DNA of 64,000 nucleotides from Parasponia andersonii (GCA_002914805.1 JXTB01000495.1:152108-216107); one strand, 5' to 3'. Counted from the first letter of the stretch, positions 11,460 to 24,800 are shown. The notes: generated by a model from the sequence alone, not told the origin. Numbers and translations: made by a program.

Positions 11460-13081
11460 GAGAAATTAGGTAAAATATGCATCAAGATATGTATATTTTG
11501 GTCTCTATACTCCATTTAAAAAATCTTTAAAAAAATATGTATGTGGACGAAATTACCCTTAAAAATATTAAAAAAAATCTATGCACATTACATTTAATTG
11601 ATTCGAATCTCTCTCTCGCACAGAAATTCTTTTTCCACTGAAAATCTTAAGTAATCCAAGAATTATACTACTCCATAATCCATATTCGTACAAATCCTCG
11701 TTCTCATCTCTTACAATACCGTCAAACTCATCATTTCCCTATATTCTCTCGTCATTCTTCTCCACATAGTTATAGGTATGGTTTAAAATAGAATATCATC
11801 AAATTTCGAGTTATTATGAAGTAATTTATGTGCGGCAAAATCGTTTTTAGGTTAATTTTTGCGAGTTTAAAAAAAATCACGATAATTTTCAATGATTTTT
11901 TAATGATATTTCGATGAAAATTGTATTCTCAGCAAAATTTCAATGAAAATGGTATTTTTGACCATTTTCGATGCAATTTCGATGAATTTTCGATGATTTT
12001 CGATGGTTTTTCGATGATATTTCGATGAAAATTGTATTCTCAGCAAAATTTCAATGAAAGTGGTATTTTTTGATAATTTTTGGTGCAATTTCGATAAATT
12101 TTTGATGTATTTTCGATGATATTTGGATAAAAGTGGTATTCTTGCTAATATTTCGATAAAAATGATATTTTTGACGATTTTCGACATAATTTGGATATAA
12201 TTTCGATGAAGTGGTATTTTCGATAAAATTTTGTCAAAAATACCACTTTTATCGAAATATCATCGAAATTATATCGAAAATACCATTCTATCGAAATATT
12301 AACAAAATACCACTTTTATCAAAATATCATCGAAAATGCATCGAAAATTCATCGAAATAGCATCGAAAATTATCAAAAATACCATTTTCATTGAAATTTT
12401 GCTGAGAGTACAATTTTCATCGAAATATCATCAAAAAATCATCGAAAATGCATCAAAAATTCATTGAAATTGTATCAAAAATACCATTTTTATTGAAATT
12501 TTGCTGAGAATACAATTTTCATCAAAAAATTATCGAAAATGCATCAAAAATTCATTGAAATTGCATCAAAAATTATCAAAAATACCATTTTCATTGAAAT
12601 TTTGCTGAGAATACAATTTTCATCGAAATATCATCAAAAAACCATCGAAAATCATCGAAAATTATCGCGATTTTTTTATAAAACTTGCAAAAATTAACCT
12701 CAAAATGATTTTTCCACACATAAATTACCTTATAATATCTCGAAATTTGATAATATGCTATTTTAGACTATACTCATATCTATGTGTAGAAAAATGAAGA
12801 GAGAAAATAGGAAAATGATGAGTTTGACGATGTTGTAAGAGATGAGAACGAGGTTTTGTACGAGTATGGTTTATGGAGTACTATAATTCTTGGATTACCT
12901 GAGATTTTCAGTCTAGAAAGAATTTCTGTGCGAGAGAGATTCAGATCAATTAAAGATGATAGACATAATTTTTTTCTTAGTATTTTTAAGGGTAGTTTCG
13001 TCTACATACATATTTTTTCAAAGAGTTTTTAAACTGAGACCAAAGTATGCCTATTTTCGTGCATATTTTACCTAATTTCTC
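11460..13081. mobile_element. 1.6-kb fold-back (long terminal inverted repeat) element, MULE-like
   Basis: The two halves are reverse complements over nearly their whole length, roughly 11460-12230 against 12240-13081. The ends pair as GAGAAATTAGGTAAAATATG at the left with the reverse complement at 13060-13081. Matching blocks include CGAATCTCTCTC/GAGAGAGATTC, the 'tcgttctcatctcttacaat' segment and the 'gcaaaatcg...ttaatttttgc' segment. The centre consists of ~100-bp repeats rich in TTTCGATGA and GGTATTTTTGA. T-rich flanks (TTTGTTTTT, 11451-11459; TTGTTTTTT, 13082-13090) could be a 9-bp duplication, but are too simple to prove it. No transposase is present. The 95-codon frame inside is only the repeats read through. 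Confidence 0.85.
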
Positions 13082-13534
13082 TTGTTTTTTGGGGAGATTA
13101 GTTGTAATGTATATATTGATGAATATTTTTTAAGATTATGGATTTTCTTTATTTTTTAAGTCTTGGTACTTTACTGAAATACTTTTTACAAATTTTTATA
13201 GGATTATTAGATCTTGTACTATAACGTTTTTCCAAGAAAAAAAAATTGATCAACTTTTTGATGATATTTTTTCTAGTTTGAAAAAAATACTTTCATGATG
13301 ATAGCTAAATCCTTTACGATGAGAATAAATTTTGAATACATTCTAACAAATTCTACTCTAATTTTTCTCACATCATATACCCATTGAAATAGAATTTTGA
13401 ATTTATCACTGGTGCGCCATATTGTACTTTGTAAGATATATTATACTGTATATTTTAATAAAACTATATAATATTGGGTTTTGCATGTATATAAGATATA
13501 TATATATATATAGTTATATCATAGTTGATAGAGA
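13082..13534. other. AT-rich intergenic DNA
   Basis: No coding or RNA signal was seen; a (TA)n run lies at about 13496-13512. Confidence 0.6.
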
Positions 13535-13735
13535 ATCAGGACAGTAAAGAAATAAGTGTGAAAGAGAGAGAATGAGGAGAAGAAAGTGAAAAGGGAGAGA
13601 ATATGAAAAGAAGAAGAATGAGAGTGAAAAAGAAAAAGGAAAGTGATGATAGAATATGTGGAAAGTGAAAGGGACGAGAGAGAAGGAAAGATAAACTCAT
13701 AAGAGAAGAGAATATTTAAGAATATGGAGAGAAAA
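13535..13735 (+). repeat. Polypurine tract (~200 bp)
   Basis: The plus strand is almost all A and G (runs of GAGAGAGAAT, GGAGAAGAAAG, AAAAGGGAGAG), with few pyrimidines. It is simple-sequence DNA with strong strand asymmetry and no reading frame of interest. Confidence 0.8.
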
Positions 13736-13744
13736 TAATATGAA

Positions 13745-14060
13745 TAATATTATTTTTATATTTTATGTTTTGTATTTTAGTTATTATTAATATTGACTCT
13801 TAGATTTGAAATCTATTATAAATTTATACATTGATATTAATTTAGAGCAGTTAATTTACCAAAATGTTATTTAAAAAATTGAAAATAAATAATATAAAAT
13901 TTATCCGAGAATAAGTTTATTAAATTATCTTAATAAATTAACTATTTTAAATTAGTATTAATGTATAAATGTGTAATAGATTTCATATCTAAGTGTCAAT
14001 ATTGATAATAATTAAATAATAAAATACAAACTAAACGAGATGTCAAAATATATGATATAA
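13745..14060. mobile_element. MITE with ~100-bp inverted ends
   Basis: The left arm (about 13760-13860: TTTTGTATTTTAGTTATTAT, then GAAATCTATTATAAATTTATAC) reappears inverted at about 13930-14045 (read on the minus strand: TTTGTATTTTATTATTTAAT, then GAAATCTATTACACATTTAT). The ~70-bp middle is AT-rich. There is no coding capacity, and I could not fix a target duplication. Confidence 0.65.
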
Positions 14061-14065
14061 AAGTG

Positions 14066-14322
14066 ATAGTAACCCAAAATAATATACAGACAGTCTAGTC
14101 TAATCTAATTTTGTACAACATAATTCAATACACTAATTTTTTAAGTGTATAAGCTAATATAATATTTATAGTATTATTTTAGAGTATCGCACATAGTCAT
14201 ACATGGAAGATCATCACCAAATGTAGTATTGTATTCATAGATGAAACCACACATAGTTGAAGGGGCATTTTAATTTTTGGTATAAGGACCACGATTTTTT
14301 GCCAGGACTTTAAACTCTAACA

Positions 14323-14362
<40 letters not shown>

Positions 14363-15111
14363 CTATATAAATAAACTAACTATTAAATACCATATAATTT
14401 TCCAGACGATTATTTTTTTTATTTTTGATATTAGTTGATATTAGGATTGAACTCTAGATCTTAACATTAGAAGCGAGTATGATTACCAATCATAATAAGT
14501 GAGCAGTTATTTTTAAGGCCACTTTTCAAATCTCTGTTGTACATTAATTTTTATGACGGACTACAAAAATATCTTTTTTAATATTACTTATTCAATTGTA
14601 GGATAGATTATTGAATATACTTATAAAAGAAAATGTTGTATTTAAAATAGCAGTTGAAACTAAAATTACTGTGAACATCATAAATCTATAAACCAATTGA
14701 CTTTTACGAACCATTTCAAGTAGATATAAGTATATATATAACTATATATATATATGCAATTTTTTTACTTATACGAACCATTTTATTTTAATACCACAAA
14801 CATTGCTTTCTTGTCCAAAGAATTGCTCACTATAACACATTTCAAGAATATAAAAAATTGCACTTCTCATTTAGCCAATTCGAAGTTTTTACTAAATTGG
14901 AATAAACACTTCAACCTTGAGGTGAGAGTAACCCACTTAAAATTGGATTCCTTTCGACAATTTTAATTTTACTTGAGTAAATTCAACCGAATTTATCAAG
15001 AGCTAAAAAAGATATCAACTTAATTTTGCAAAAATAAAAAATATAAAATATAAAACAATGTGCAAATTAGTTACACACTGCTAGGCTTGAGGCCACAGTG
15101 GCTCCAATATG
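14066..15111. other. AT-rich intergenic DNA with (AT)n at 14328-14359
   Basis: I see no gene. The 70-codon frame at 14754-14966 has no recognisable motif and lies in low-complexity DNA. Confidence 0.6.
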
Positions 15112-16010
15112 GGATACCTCAGTAGTAGTTGTTTCCCACCAAATAACTTTTCTGGTTACATTTCTCAAAATTACTTTTTTGGTAACAATTTTACGACTTT
15201 TCTAATAGTGTTTGGTAAGAGAAATATTCATTCCAAAAATAACCCTCTTTCATTTGTTAGCTTTTAAGGCTACTTTTATCTTTATCATTTTGTATTTATC
15301 ATTTATTTTTCCCCTAAAACTTACTCTCAACAACATCAAAAATCTATTTTCCCACTCTTTTTTATTCTTCTCCCTTCAAAATAAATAAATAAATAACTTA
15401 CTCATATTGGCCCAAACGCACTCTCTCTCTCTGCTCCCTCAAGCGCTCTTTTCTCATTAAAAGGTCTATTTATTTTAGATTTATTCTTCGTTTTCTAGAC
15501 AAAATCATGAAATATATGTTCGTTTCTCTCATTAAATTGTTATTTTCGGGGTTATAACTGATTTGATAATACTTGTCTGAGGTCGGATTTGTTGATATTA
15601 CGGTTAAAAATGCATTTCTTTTCAAATCTAGAAAAATTGTATTCGCAATAGCCACAATATCTATGACCAGTTATTATAGTACATGTGATTCAGTGTCATA
15701 CTATTAGTGGCTTATGGTCACAGTAATTGTGACATACTTCCACTAATATAGTTAGATGTTGTCATATATTTGTTGACTAATGCTAGTTCAGTGTTGTTAA
15801 TTTTCCAAAAGTGGCCAGCATTATTATTTTTATCAAGTATAATGTTTATTAGAACAAAAATATGTCTATATTGCGAAAGAGATTGCGAGTATTTAGGTAC
15901 CTTTATCACCTTCAAACTCAAATAATAGATTGCAACCATTGAAAAGATAAAAAAAATAAATATATTAAAACACAATTCAAGAGAATAGTGTGACTAAGTC
16001 ATACATAATG
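15112..16010 (+). mobile_element. First half of a DNA transposon (MULE-like), interrupted by the chromovirus
   Basis: The block CAGTAGTAGTTGTTTCCC then ACCAAATAACTTTTCTGG (about 15120-15158) matches TAATAGTAGTTTTTCCCC then ACCAAATGACTTTTCTAG at about 45558-45596. The two copies now read in the same direction, whereas terminal inverted repeats of one element should face each other; this fits the inversion described under findings. TCCAATATG (15103-15111) may be part of a 9-bp target duplication. No transposase is seen. Confidence 0.45.
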
Positions 16011-19000
16011 TGTGAAATCCTTTCAAAATTGTAAGGACAAATTGGTCATTTGACTCAATATATATATTAAAAAAATTTATTGGATGAATTTAGACGGAAT
16101 TGGGTCTAGGTTCTTTAGGCGAAAATGTAATTATTTAAGAGTGTTTTTGAGAAGATTTTGTAAAAATTGGGTCCAAATGTAAATAAGCAAAATAGTGTCC
16201 AATTAACTAGAAGTTGACACGTGGCGCTACAGTTCAAAAATTGTCCATAAATCTTTGCATTTTCTCTTTCTTTTTTGATCTAGTCCCTGGAGCAAAAACT
16301 CAAAACCCGAAATTTGGTGAAGCTCCGTTGAGCTATCTCCGGCCTCCGTTACCATGCGCCACTGATCGGCATCGAAGTCTCCTTGCCAAACGAAGCTTCC
16401 ACAACTAGAACTAACTGCATCGGAGCCTGCGATCGCCGGAAAACAGCAAAAAATACTACAGATTCTTTTGCTCACCGGAACCAATTACGGCCACTGTTTG
16501 CCGTGAAACGGTCACCGTGGACTTATCTCCTTATGAGCAATCTGGTGATAGGTACCTCGTGTCTCAATTTTGCTCCTTTTGATTTTAATTTCATTGGACA
16601 ATTTTATGCATAAATAGTTATAGAATTGACTTTTTGATCGAATTGTTAGATTTTAAAACCAATATCATTTTTGGAATCTACATTGAAAATGATGAAAAAT
16701 GAGACATGTATATATTGACTATATTCTGAAACGGGCTGGAAAAATGAAATTAGACGGCTCAAATTTGCCTAGATTTGCAAACAGTAGGGTCTGCATTCAA
16801 ATTTGTCAAATTATATGTCTAACCGAAAGTTTTTGGGTACTTTGAATTTAGTAGTGTAATCCGTTTCATGATTTAAAACTCCGTTTGAAAATCAAGTTTT
16901 CAAACCAAGGAACCAAAGATTCGAAAACGAGATCCGCTTTTCCAAACGATGCCCCAACAATGAAAAACTTTATCTATAGCCTTGTAGCGCAAGTTAAATG
17001 CTCGATTGAGATAGGGATTCAATTATTTGATCTTCAAATTAGTTTAATTTTGATTTTCACATATTTTTTTATAAATATAGAATTTCATGAAATAGTTTAT
17101 AAAAATTGTGTTTATATCTGTTTTTACCTCATTTGAGATATAAACTGCTTAGGAGACACGTCACACTGATTGTGTTTCATATATATACTGTTTGAAACTG
17201 TTTTCTGCAGGAAATTAGATTTTTGAGTTTTAATCAAAAATGACTATTATAATGCCGAAATTCTTAGAAAATCCAATACGATTTGAGGACTAAATGTTGT
17301 TTGATTAAAGAATACTATATGGTTATTTTGAGATTTTTGGAAATGGTATATATCCTTATTCTATCATTCAAATAGCATTTGCATGCATTCACATATTTAC
17401 GCGGCCGTCAGACTTATGATGCCCACATAGGGTGATCGGACTTACGGCGTCTCTTTAGGTGGCTCGGACTTACGGGTGATCTATTAGGACACTTCAGACA
17501 TCATGATTGCATACATAGTTATATGTTGGCTTGAATAGATATGTACTGGTTTTGATGGATATTTTATGATAGTTTGAATGTTTGAACTATTAGACTATGA
17601 TTTCCACTTGGGTTTTGTGAACTGTTTTGAATAGAATACTAACCATGCAAGATCTTTAATATGAGTATATTTCTTATATATATACAAACTTGTAATCAAT
17701 TCTCTACTAGGCACTAGCTCACCCCTTCTTCCCTTCCGGTGGCACTTAGTGTGATTTGGATCAAAAGAACTAGATTTAGGCATTTGCAGAATAACTAGTT
17801 TATTTATATTTTGATAAATTCCTACGAGACTTATGAAATATTTAGATTTGAGTATGAATTTTGAATTTCATTAAACTTTATAAATTAGAGTATGAGATTT
17901 GGACACGGTTTATATTACCTATGTTTGTATTTGAGTGTGAGATGATTTGTGATGCATGACTATTAAACAATTTTTTTAATTATAGTCTATGTTCAATAAG
18001 TGATGCATAACTATGGAGTTTTTTTTTTATTTTCAATTAAAAATTTTGTGAAGGCCAGTTTTGAAAAGTTAGAGTCCTCAGGGTAGATTTTTGAATTAAT
18101 GAGTCTTTTTTCAAAAAATATTTTTCGGTATTTCTATTTTTCGGTATACCAAAAAAATTTGGTATCAAAGCCAGGTTTTAGTTTAAAATACTCAAAGTGT
18201 GTCACTTGTCAAACTAGATTGGACATTTCTTTTACATAGGTCGTGCAAAATCATCATCTTACTAATATGTTGGACATATTGAAATACAAATCAAGAAAAT
18301 GCCTCCAAAAAAAATAGTGCCTCAACTTGAGAGAGAACAAAATACTCCTCCACAATAAGACCCTTCTACTTTTAATATTGTTAACACTCTTCAGCAAGCT
18401 ATACATAGTATACCTGGCCTTATGACAAGGCCGACTATTGAAAATGACTAATCTAAAAGCTTTAGAGATTTTACTAAGCTTAACCCACCGAACTTTTATG
18501 GTGAACACGATCACGTAGCTGCATTGAGATGTCTTAGGGAAGTTCAGAAGAAATTTGATACTTTGGCAGTACCAGTAAAGTTTAGATGGACTTTGCAATG
18601 TACTTACTTCAGGATACCGGTGATCATTGGTGGAACACGATTAAGTTGACTCATGACACTAGCACTATGGCTTGGGAACAGTTTGATGAACTGCTCAGAG
18701 GACAGTATGCCAATGACGACTATGTTAATGAGATATTGAAACAGTACAATATCTTGCGTCAAGGTAGTATGACTATTGATGAATACTATGCGAGGTTTTT
18801 GGAACTCTCCTAGTATACCTATATAATGGGAAACCATTTGAGACTTCAAGTAGTTTATTTCAGAACCAACTTAAGGCCAGAGATTCGCACCAGACTTGAG
18901 CCATTTCCAATTATTACCCTTATTGAGGCTTATGGTACAACTTAGAGAATTGAAAATACACTGATTGGTGATAGAGGAACTACTAGTGGATATAAGGGAT

Positions 19001-19015
19001 ATCTAGTAGTGAGGA
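16006..19015 (+). mobile_element. Tekay/Del chromovirus: 5' LTR, primer site and gag part
   Basis: The target duplication is TAATG (16006-16010); the LTR runs from TGTGAAATCC (16011) to about 18145; the primer site TTGGTATCAAAGCC (about 18159-18172) resembles the initiator-Met tRNA site TGGTATCAGAGCC. Gag follows (about 18300-19000), with FRDFTKLNPPNFYGEHD, a W-W-T/STIK segment and QGSMTIDEYYARFLELS, as in plant chromovirus capsid proteins. The chromovirus LTR at 47762-49936 is its partner and faces the other way. Over a ~100-base stretch the two LTRs differ at about one base in five by eye, so the insertion is old. The element is broken, with several breaks. Confidence 0.82.
16011..18145 (+). 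repeat. 5' LTR of the Tekay/Del chromovirus
   Basis: About 2.1 kb, homologous over its whole length to the reverse complement of 47762-49936. Shared blocks include 'gtccctggagcaaaaac', 'actgatcggcatcgaag', 'cggcgtctcttta'-like spacer blocks and the terminal cggtatttctatttt. Reading frames inside it, on either strand, are not genes. Confidence 0.85.
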
Positions 19016-21170
19016 TTTTGGGGAAGGGAATGCATTCTCAGGAGAATCTTCCAATACCAGTGTTAGCTCCATAAACTTCGAAGATTATCTTGAGCCAGAA
19101 CCCGAAGTTGAGATAACCAGGGTCAGGAAAAGTAGTCCCCACATAGGTGACCTACCTCAAGACCAATGGCCCCAACATATCAGAGATGCCCCTGCATTCG
19201 CAACGGGTTACCAATATGTAGAGGGAGACTGGTCGTGTACTAATATAAGGATGAGCTGCACCACGGACAGGCTCAGCAAAATCTTGTACAACTACAAGAT
19301 CGCCATCCCACTTCGTCTTCCCATGGAGTTCAATCAACCACATACACCACTTCATAGAATTGCTTTATTCTCTGAAGTAGTTCTCAAATGCAGGGTCCAC
19401 CTTCCACTTCATCCTTATATAAAATCTATCGTCGACTATTACGGAGTCGTTCCTTTTCAACTAACTCTAAACACTTATAGATACATGGTAGGTCTGTACA
19501 TACTATACTATAAATTAGGCTTAGAAACCCCCACACTTGAAGAGTTCGCTTGGTTTTATCAAGTAAAATCAAACCCGTCAGATTTTAGATTCTTTTATGT
19601 GAGCAAGTAGTCGAACCAAGCAATAAAAACTATTTACAGGGTTCGCAATAACATGGGAAAATGAAAAAATCCATTTTTCCACTTTGACTATGCAGATAAC
19701 GGTTTCTTTCAGATTCTTGGTAGATAACTTTTCAATTTATCGCCTTTTCTATATTATCATATTTATTCTGATCGCACTCATATATCATCGCAGACAACAG
19801 AGAATGACCTGGACTTTCCAGAGAACAACTCGTAAGGGTGTACAGAATCAACGACTTTCTGATTAAGGAATTCGATTGCAAAAAGCTTAGGACTTCCAAG
19901 CACTTGGTCACTTGTGGTTTACTTCCAAAGGGAGCTGCGTTCCCTGATCCCGCCATCCATTCGACTAGACCCTCAAGCTCGAAGAAAAAGAAGCCGAGAA
20001 AGTAGATGGAAAAGAGTGCCTCATCTTCCAAACCTAGGAAACGAAAAGTACCTGCCACCCCTACAACTTTGGAACCATCATCTCTAGAAACAGCATCACT
20101 GCCAGCTTCTCAACAAGAAGAGGGTAATTATATATATACATATATATTTTCATCATCATCGTATTATGTCACCCTGCTTGCTGATACATCTGTATAGAAA
20201 TGGTTATTGGTAGCAGACTGCGAGCACTACCTTCCACTCTCGGGTCTATGGCAAAGTCCAAGATGCCAGAGAGCACACTTCCATCGACATCAAAAGGGAA
20301 AGAGAAGGTCGACACTTCTAAGAAACGAAAAGTCGCCTTCGAGGATATTTCGACAAGCTCGCCTCCTCCACAGCCTTAAATTATGAGCCATCTTGAACCA
20401 TCCAAGGAGACTGCCACTTCTTCGGAACCAAACTAGGTTGACAAGGATGACGAGCTCTTCGCACTCCTTAATCAATTACCAGAGAAGACTGGTATGAGCG
20501 TAGCCTTTATTGATCGCTTCACTTCCGAAGAGGGCTGGGAGAGGATGAAGCGACGATCTGCCAAGGTTGCCTTTGGTTCTGCGATGAGGATGTTAGCAAA
20601 TGTAAGTATCTTCCTTTTTTTTTTTAATGCATTTTTCTGGTATTGATGTGTTATATTTTTAGACTACTACAGCTGCTGTCCTGATGCATGACCCAGTTCT
20701 CGAGTGTTTGGAGAAGGCCGAAAAAGTCGACAAGATAACTCAAGCATTCGAGGACTCGGAGAAGCTCGCGAGGAGGAGAAAAAAGCCTTCGATTTAGAGA
20801 GGCAGCAGCTGCTCGAAGGTCTGGCCAAAGAGAAGTTCGAAAAGGAGAAGCTCGAGGAAAAAATTAAAGATCTTAAAAAGACTATCTCCGAGCATCTGGA
20901 TCGCATGAAGGAGGCAACAACAGAGGTGGCTCACAAAGCTGTTGAAGAGTTCAAGACTACTGAAGTCAAGTAGCTCGAAGACAAAGCCAGTGACATCGCC
21001 TCATCGACCATCATATACAACATCTTCTACAAGCATCCGGACTTTGACTTTTCTATCCTCGGCGAAGATGTGGTTGAGCTTGTCTATAGTTGGAGAGAAG
21101 ATGAAGCTACCAAGATTGGAGATGGTGGGGGCGAGCACGTCTGCACAATAATAATGTTATTATTTTTTAT
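19015..21170 (+). pseudogene. Antisense gene of the Tat element (PF04195-like 'gypsy type transposon' protein), decayed
   Basis: It runs opposite to gag-pol, between integrase and the 3' end. Parts in order: an acidic N-terminal stretch (about 19060-19200); a domain at about 19240-19560 with RVHLPLHPYIKSIVDYYG and PFQLTLNTYRYMVGLYILYY, which looks like the plant domain Pfam calls Transposase_28 (PF04195); lysine/serine/proline-rich linkers (about 19960-20560); a long charged coiled coil (about 20700-20960, EKEKLEEKIKDLKKTISEHL); and a C-terminal block with FYKHPDFDFSILGEDVVEL (about 21020-21080). Family members of Tat elements are known to carry such antisense frames; their function is unknown. 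It is treated here as a fossil part. Confidence 0.68.
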
Positions 21171-21849
21171 TTTTACTTCAGAACAATACGGGCTTGATCC
21201 CCTCTTATTTGTATTTTTTTTGCTTGCATATAGGTGCGAGCTTTTATCAATGAATGAATGCTTTCCTTATTAGACATTTATTCATGCAAAACAATCAACA
21301 CACTAAGTCGTAATATAGAAGATAATTAATTTAACTAAGTAGTAAATCACTAAGTGACTGATTGATACACTATTGCGATTTGAATCCAACACACTTAAAA
21401 TGGTTGTGTTAAGATAGGTTAGGTTACTTAAGAAAACAGCAAGTATGAGTGATGCAGACTCAATACTGTTTTTCAAAAGTTCCATGGAAAAATGTAAATA
21501 TAGCAATATATCACATCGAACAATGAACGTTTTGATTAGTTACTTTGTTGTTCGAGGAGAGAAATTACGTAATACGACATGCTAAGGCATGAAGCGAGGA
21601 GAAAATCCTAAGATTTTAAGGAATTTTAGATATTTCGACGATCTAAAATTCCGACTCCTCTAAATGGACGTTTTGCATAGTCCTTTAGGAAATAAGTAGG
21701 AGATAATATTCTGATCCCACTGCATCCTGAGTCTTATGGTGTTCGAAGACTACCATAAAACTATAAAAAGTACCAAATCGAATGATCGAATGACGATTAC
21801 GAATGACAAATAAGTAGATCTTTATTGATGAATGACGAAAATATAAAGA

Positions 21850-24800
21850 TATACATGAAAATTTACTAATAATATTGACGAAGTTGTTCTGCATTCCAGG
21901 CATGTTCGATCTTTTGTCAGCCAGTGCGAGCTAATTTATATGTCCCAGGTCGAATAATGGCATCAATAACATATGGTCTTTCCCAAGAGGGTCCAAATAC
22001 TCCAGCACCGTGCTCTTTATTATTAGGTAGGACTTGCTGAAGAAAAAGGTCACCAACTTTAAACACTCTTCGTCTGACTTTAGAGTTATAATATTGAGTA
22101 GTGTGCTGTTGATATGATGAGACTTGAAGCTGAGACTACTCGCGTCTTTCTTCTAAAAGATCGAGCTCAATCATCATTAGTGTTTTGTTGCGATCTTGCT
22201 CATAGGTTGATCATCGTAGAGAGCTCGCACTAATTTCAACCGGAATCATTGCTTCATATCTGTAAGCTAAAGAGAATGGACTCTCTCTGGTAGTTGTTTG
22301 TTGAGTGGTGCGATAAGCCCATAACACTTCAGGGAGTACCTCTGGCCAAGCTCCTTTATACTCTTCCAACTTTGTCTTTATATTGTGTTTAAGTATTTTA
22401 TTTATCGCTTCGACCTGTCCATTGGCTTGTGGATGAACAACATCGGAGAAATTCTTCTTGATGCCTAAGTTGTTGCAGAAGTTATGGAACTCGTCACAGT
22501 CAAATTATTTCCCATTATCAAAAATTATGGTATGTGGTATTCCATAACGGCAGATTATAGATTTGTAAACAAAATCTATCATCTTTTTTGCAGAAATGGT
22601 ACTCAAAGCTTCAGCTTCTGTCCACTTGATGAAATAATCGACTGCGACCACTGCATACTTTAACCCACCTCGCGCCAATAGAAGTGTTCCGATAATATCA
22701 ATTCCCCATACTGTAAATGGCCATAGACTGGTCATTGGAGTGAGAGGAACGGATGGTATTCTAGGAACAGTTGCAAATCGTTGGCATTTGTTATACCTCC
22801 TAGTAAATTCTATCGTATCCTTCTTCATGGTCGACCAAAAATACCCTTGTCTTAGATTCTTGTTCGCAAGTGCATGCCCCCTGGAATGATTTCCGCATAT
22901 TCCTTCGTGAATCTCTCTCATAATGTAGTCCGCTTTTTCTTCATCGACACATAACAATAGCAGCGTACTAAAACTCCTTCGATAAAGCTTCTCGTCATAG
23001 ATAACATAGCGAGCTGCTTTCATTCGAAGTCGCTTTGCGTCGTCTTTGTTTTCAGGGAGATCGCCATTTTGTATATACTTCGTTATAGGATCTACCCACG
23101 ATGATCTTTTATCAATCGTCATAGCTATTTGAGGCTCTGCTTCGATACTACGTTTTGTAAGAAACCTGACAGGGACCACCTTTAGTAATTCAGCATCTTT
23201 TGTTGAGGCGAGTTTGGTTACTGCATCTGTCCGAGTATTCTTAATGCGAGGAAGAAGTTGAATATTATAGGCAGTGAATGTCGAGAATAATCTTTGTACC
23301 TCCTGCAAATAAGCCATTATTCTCTTTTCCCTTGCTTGATATTCGCCATTTACTTGACAAACGACCAGCTGGGAATCACTGTATACCTCAATTACTTCTA
23401 CCTTTATTTCTTGTGCGAGCTTTAGACCGACTATCAGTGCTTCATATTCTACCTCATTATTTGATGCTGGAAATTTGAAGTGAAGTGCACAATGAATATT
23501 GTGCCTTTCAGGACTTATTAGTACTAAGCCCGCACCAGCTCTATTCTCGTTCGACGATCCATCGATATAAAGCTTCCACAATCTGGATAAATCTGTAGCA
23601 GGCTTTTCGATTACTTCTGTGGGAAGATCGACATCATACGTGAATTCTGCAATGAAATCTACGAGGGCTTGCCCTTTGATCGTCGTGCGAGGTTGAAAAT
23701 TGATATCGAACTGACTCAACTCAACTGCCCACTTAAGTAGTCGTCCGGAAGCCTCAGGTTTTTGCAAAACCTGTTTTAATAGAAAGTTTGTAAAAACTTT
23801 GATGGTGTACGTATGAAAATAAGGTCGAAGTTTCCTGGATGTGACAATGAGTGCTAATGCCAATTTCTCCATCTCTGAATATCTTGTTTCGGCATCAAGT
23901 AATCTTTTACTTACGTAGTACACTGGTCACTGTATCTTTTTATATTTCCGAATTAATGCAGCATTTGTCGTATATTTAGAAACAGTGAGGTATAAATATA
24001 ATTCTTCCCCCGAATTTGGCTTCGATAGGAGTGGAGAAGAACCCAAGTGTATTTTTAATTCTTGGAACATCTGCTCGCATTCTCCTGTCCACTCGAACCT
24101 CTTCGAACCTTTCAATACTTCAAAGAATGGTTAGCACTTATCCATCGATTTGGATACAAATCGACTCAATGCGGCCACTCTTCCTGCCAGGCTCTGCACA
24201 TCTTTGGGTTTGCGAGGAGATTGCATATCAATCAGTACTTGTATCTTCTGTGGGTTAGCTTCAATGCCTCGCTGATTGACCATAAAACCCAGAAACTTTC
24301 CAGATCCTACTCCAAATGCACACTTTTGAGGATTCAGCTTCATTTGATATTTTCAAAGAATTTTGAATGTCTCATCAAGATGTTTGATGTGATCTTTGGC
24401 TTTCTTCGACTTCACCAGCATGTCATCAATATATACCTCCATTGTCTTGCCAATTTGTTTTACAAACATCATGTTAACAAGACGCTGGTAGGTTGCTCCT
24501 GCATTGATGAGTCCAAAGGGCATCTTTTTGTAACAGTATAATCCTCGATCAGTGATGAACAAAGTGTGCTCCTCATTTAGTTCGTACATGGGGATTTGAT
24601 TGTATCCAAAATATGCATCCATGACACTTAAGAGTTCATGCCCCGACGTCGCATCTACAAGGTGGTCGATTCTTGGAAGGGGAAAGCTATCCTTCGGGCA
24701 TGCTTTGTTGAGATCTGTGAAATCGATGCATGTTCTCCACTTCCCGTTGGGTTTCTTTACCAAAACCGGGTTTGCAAGCCAGTTCGGATAAAAAGATTCC

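Noticed and set aside
11900-12187. 95-codon minus-strand frame with repeated IEIL-RIPFSSKYH-like units
   Set aside because: It is the fold-back element's tandem repeats read through; the mirrored arm gives the same. No coding signal.
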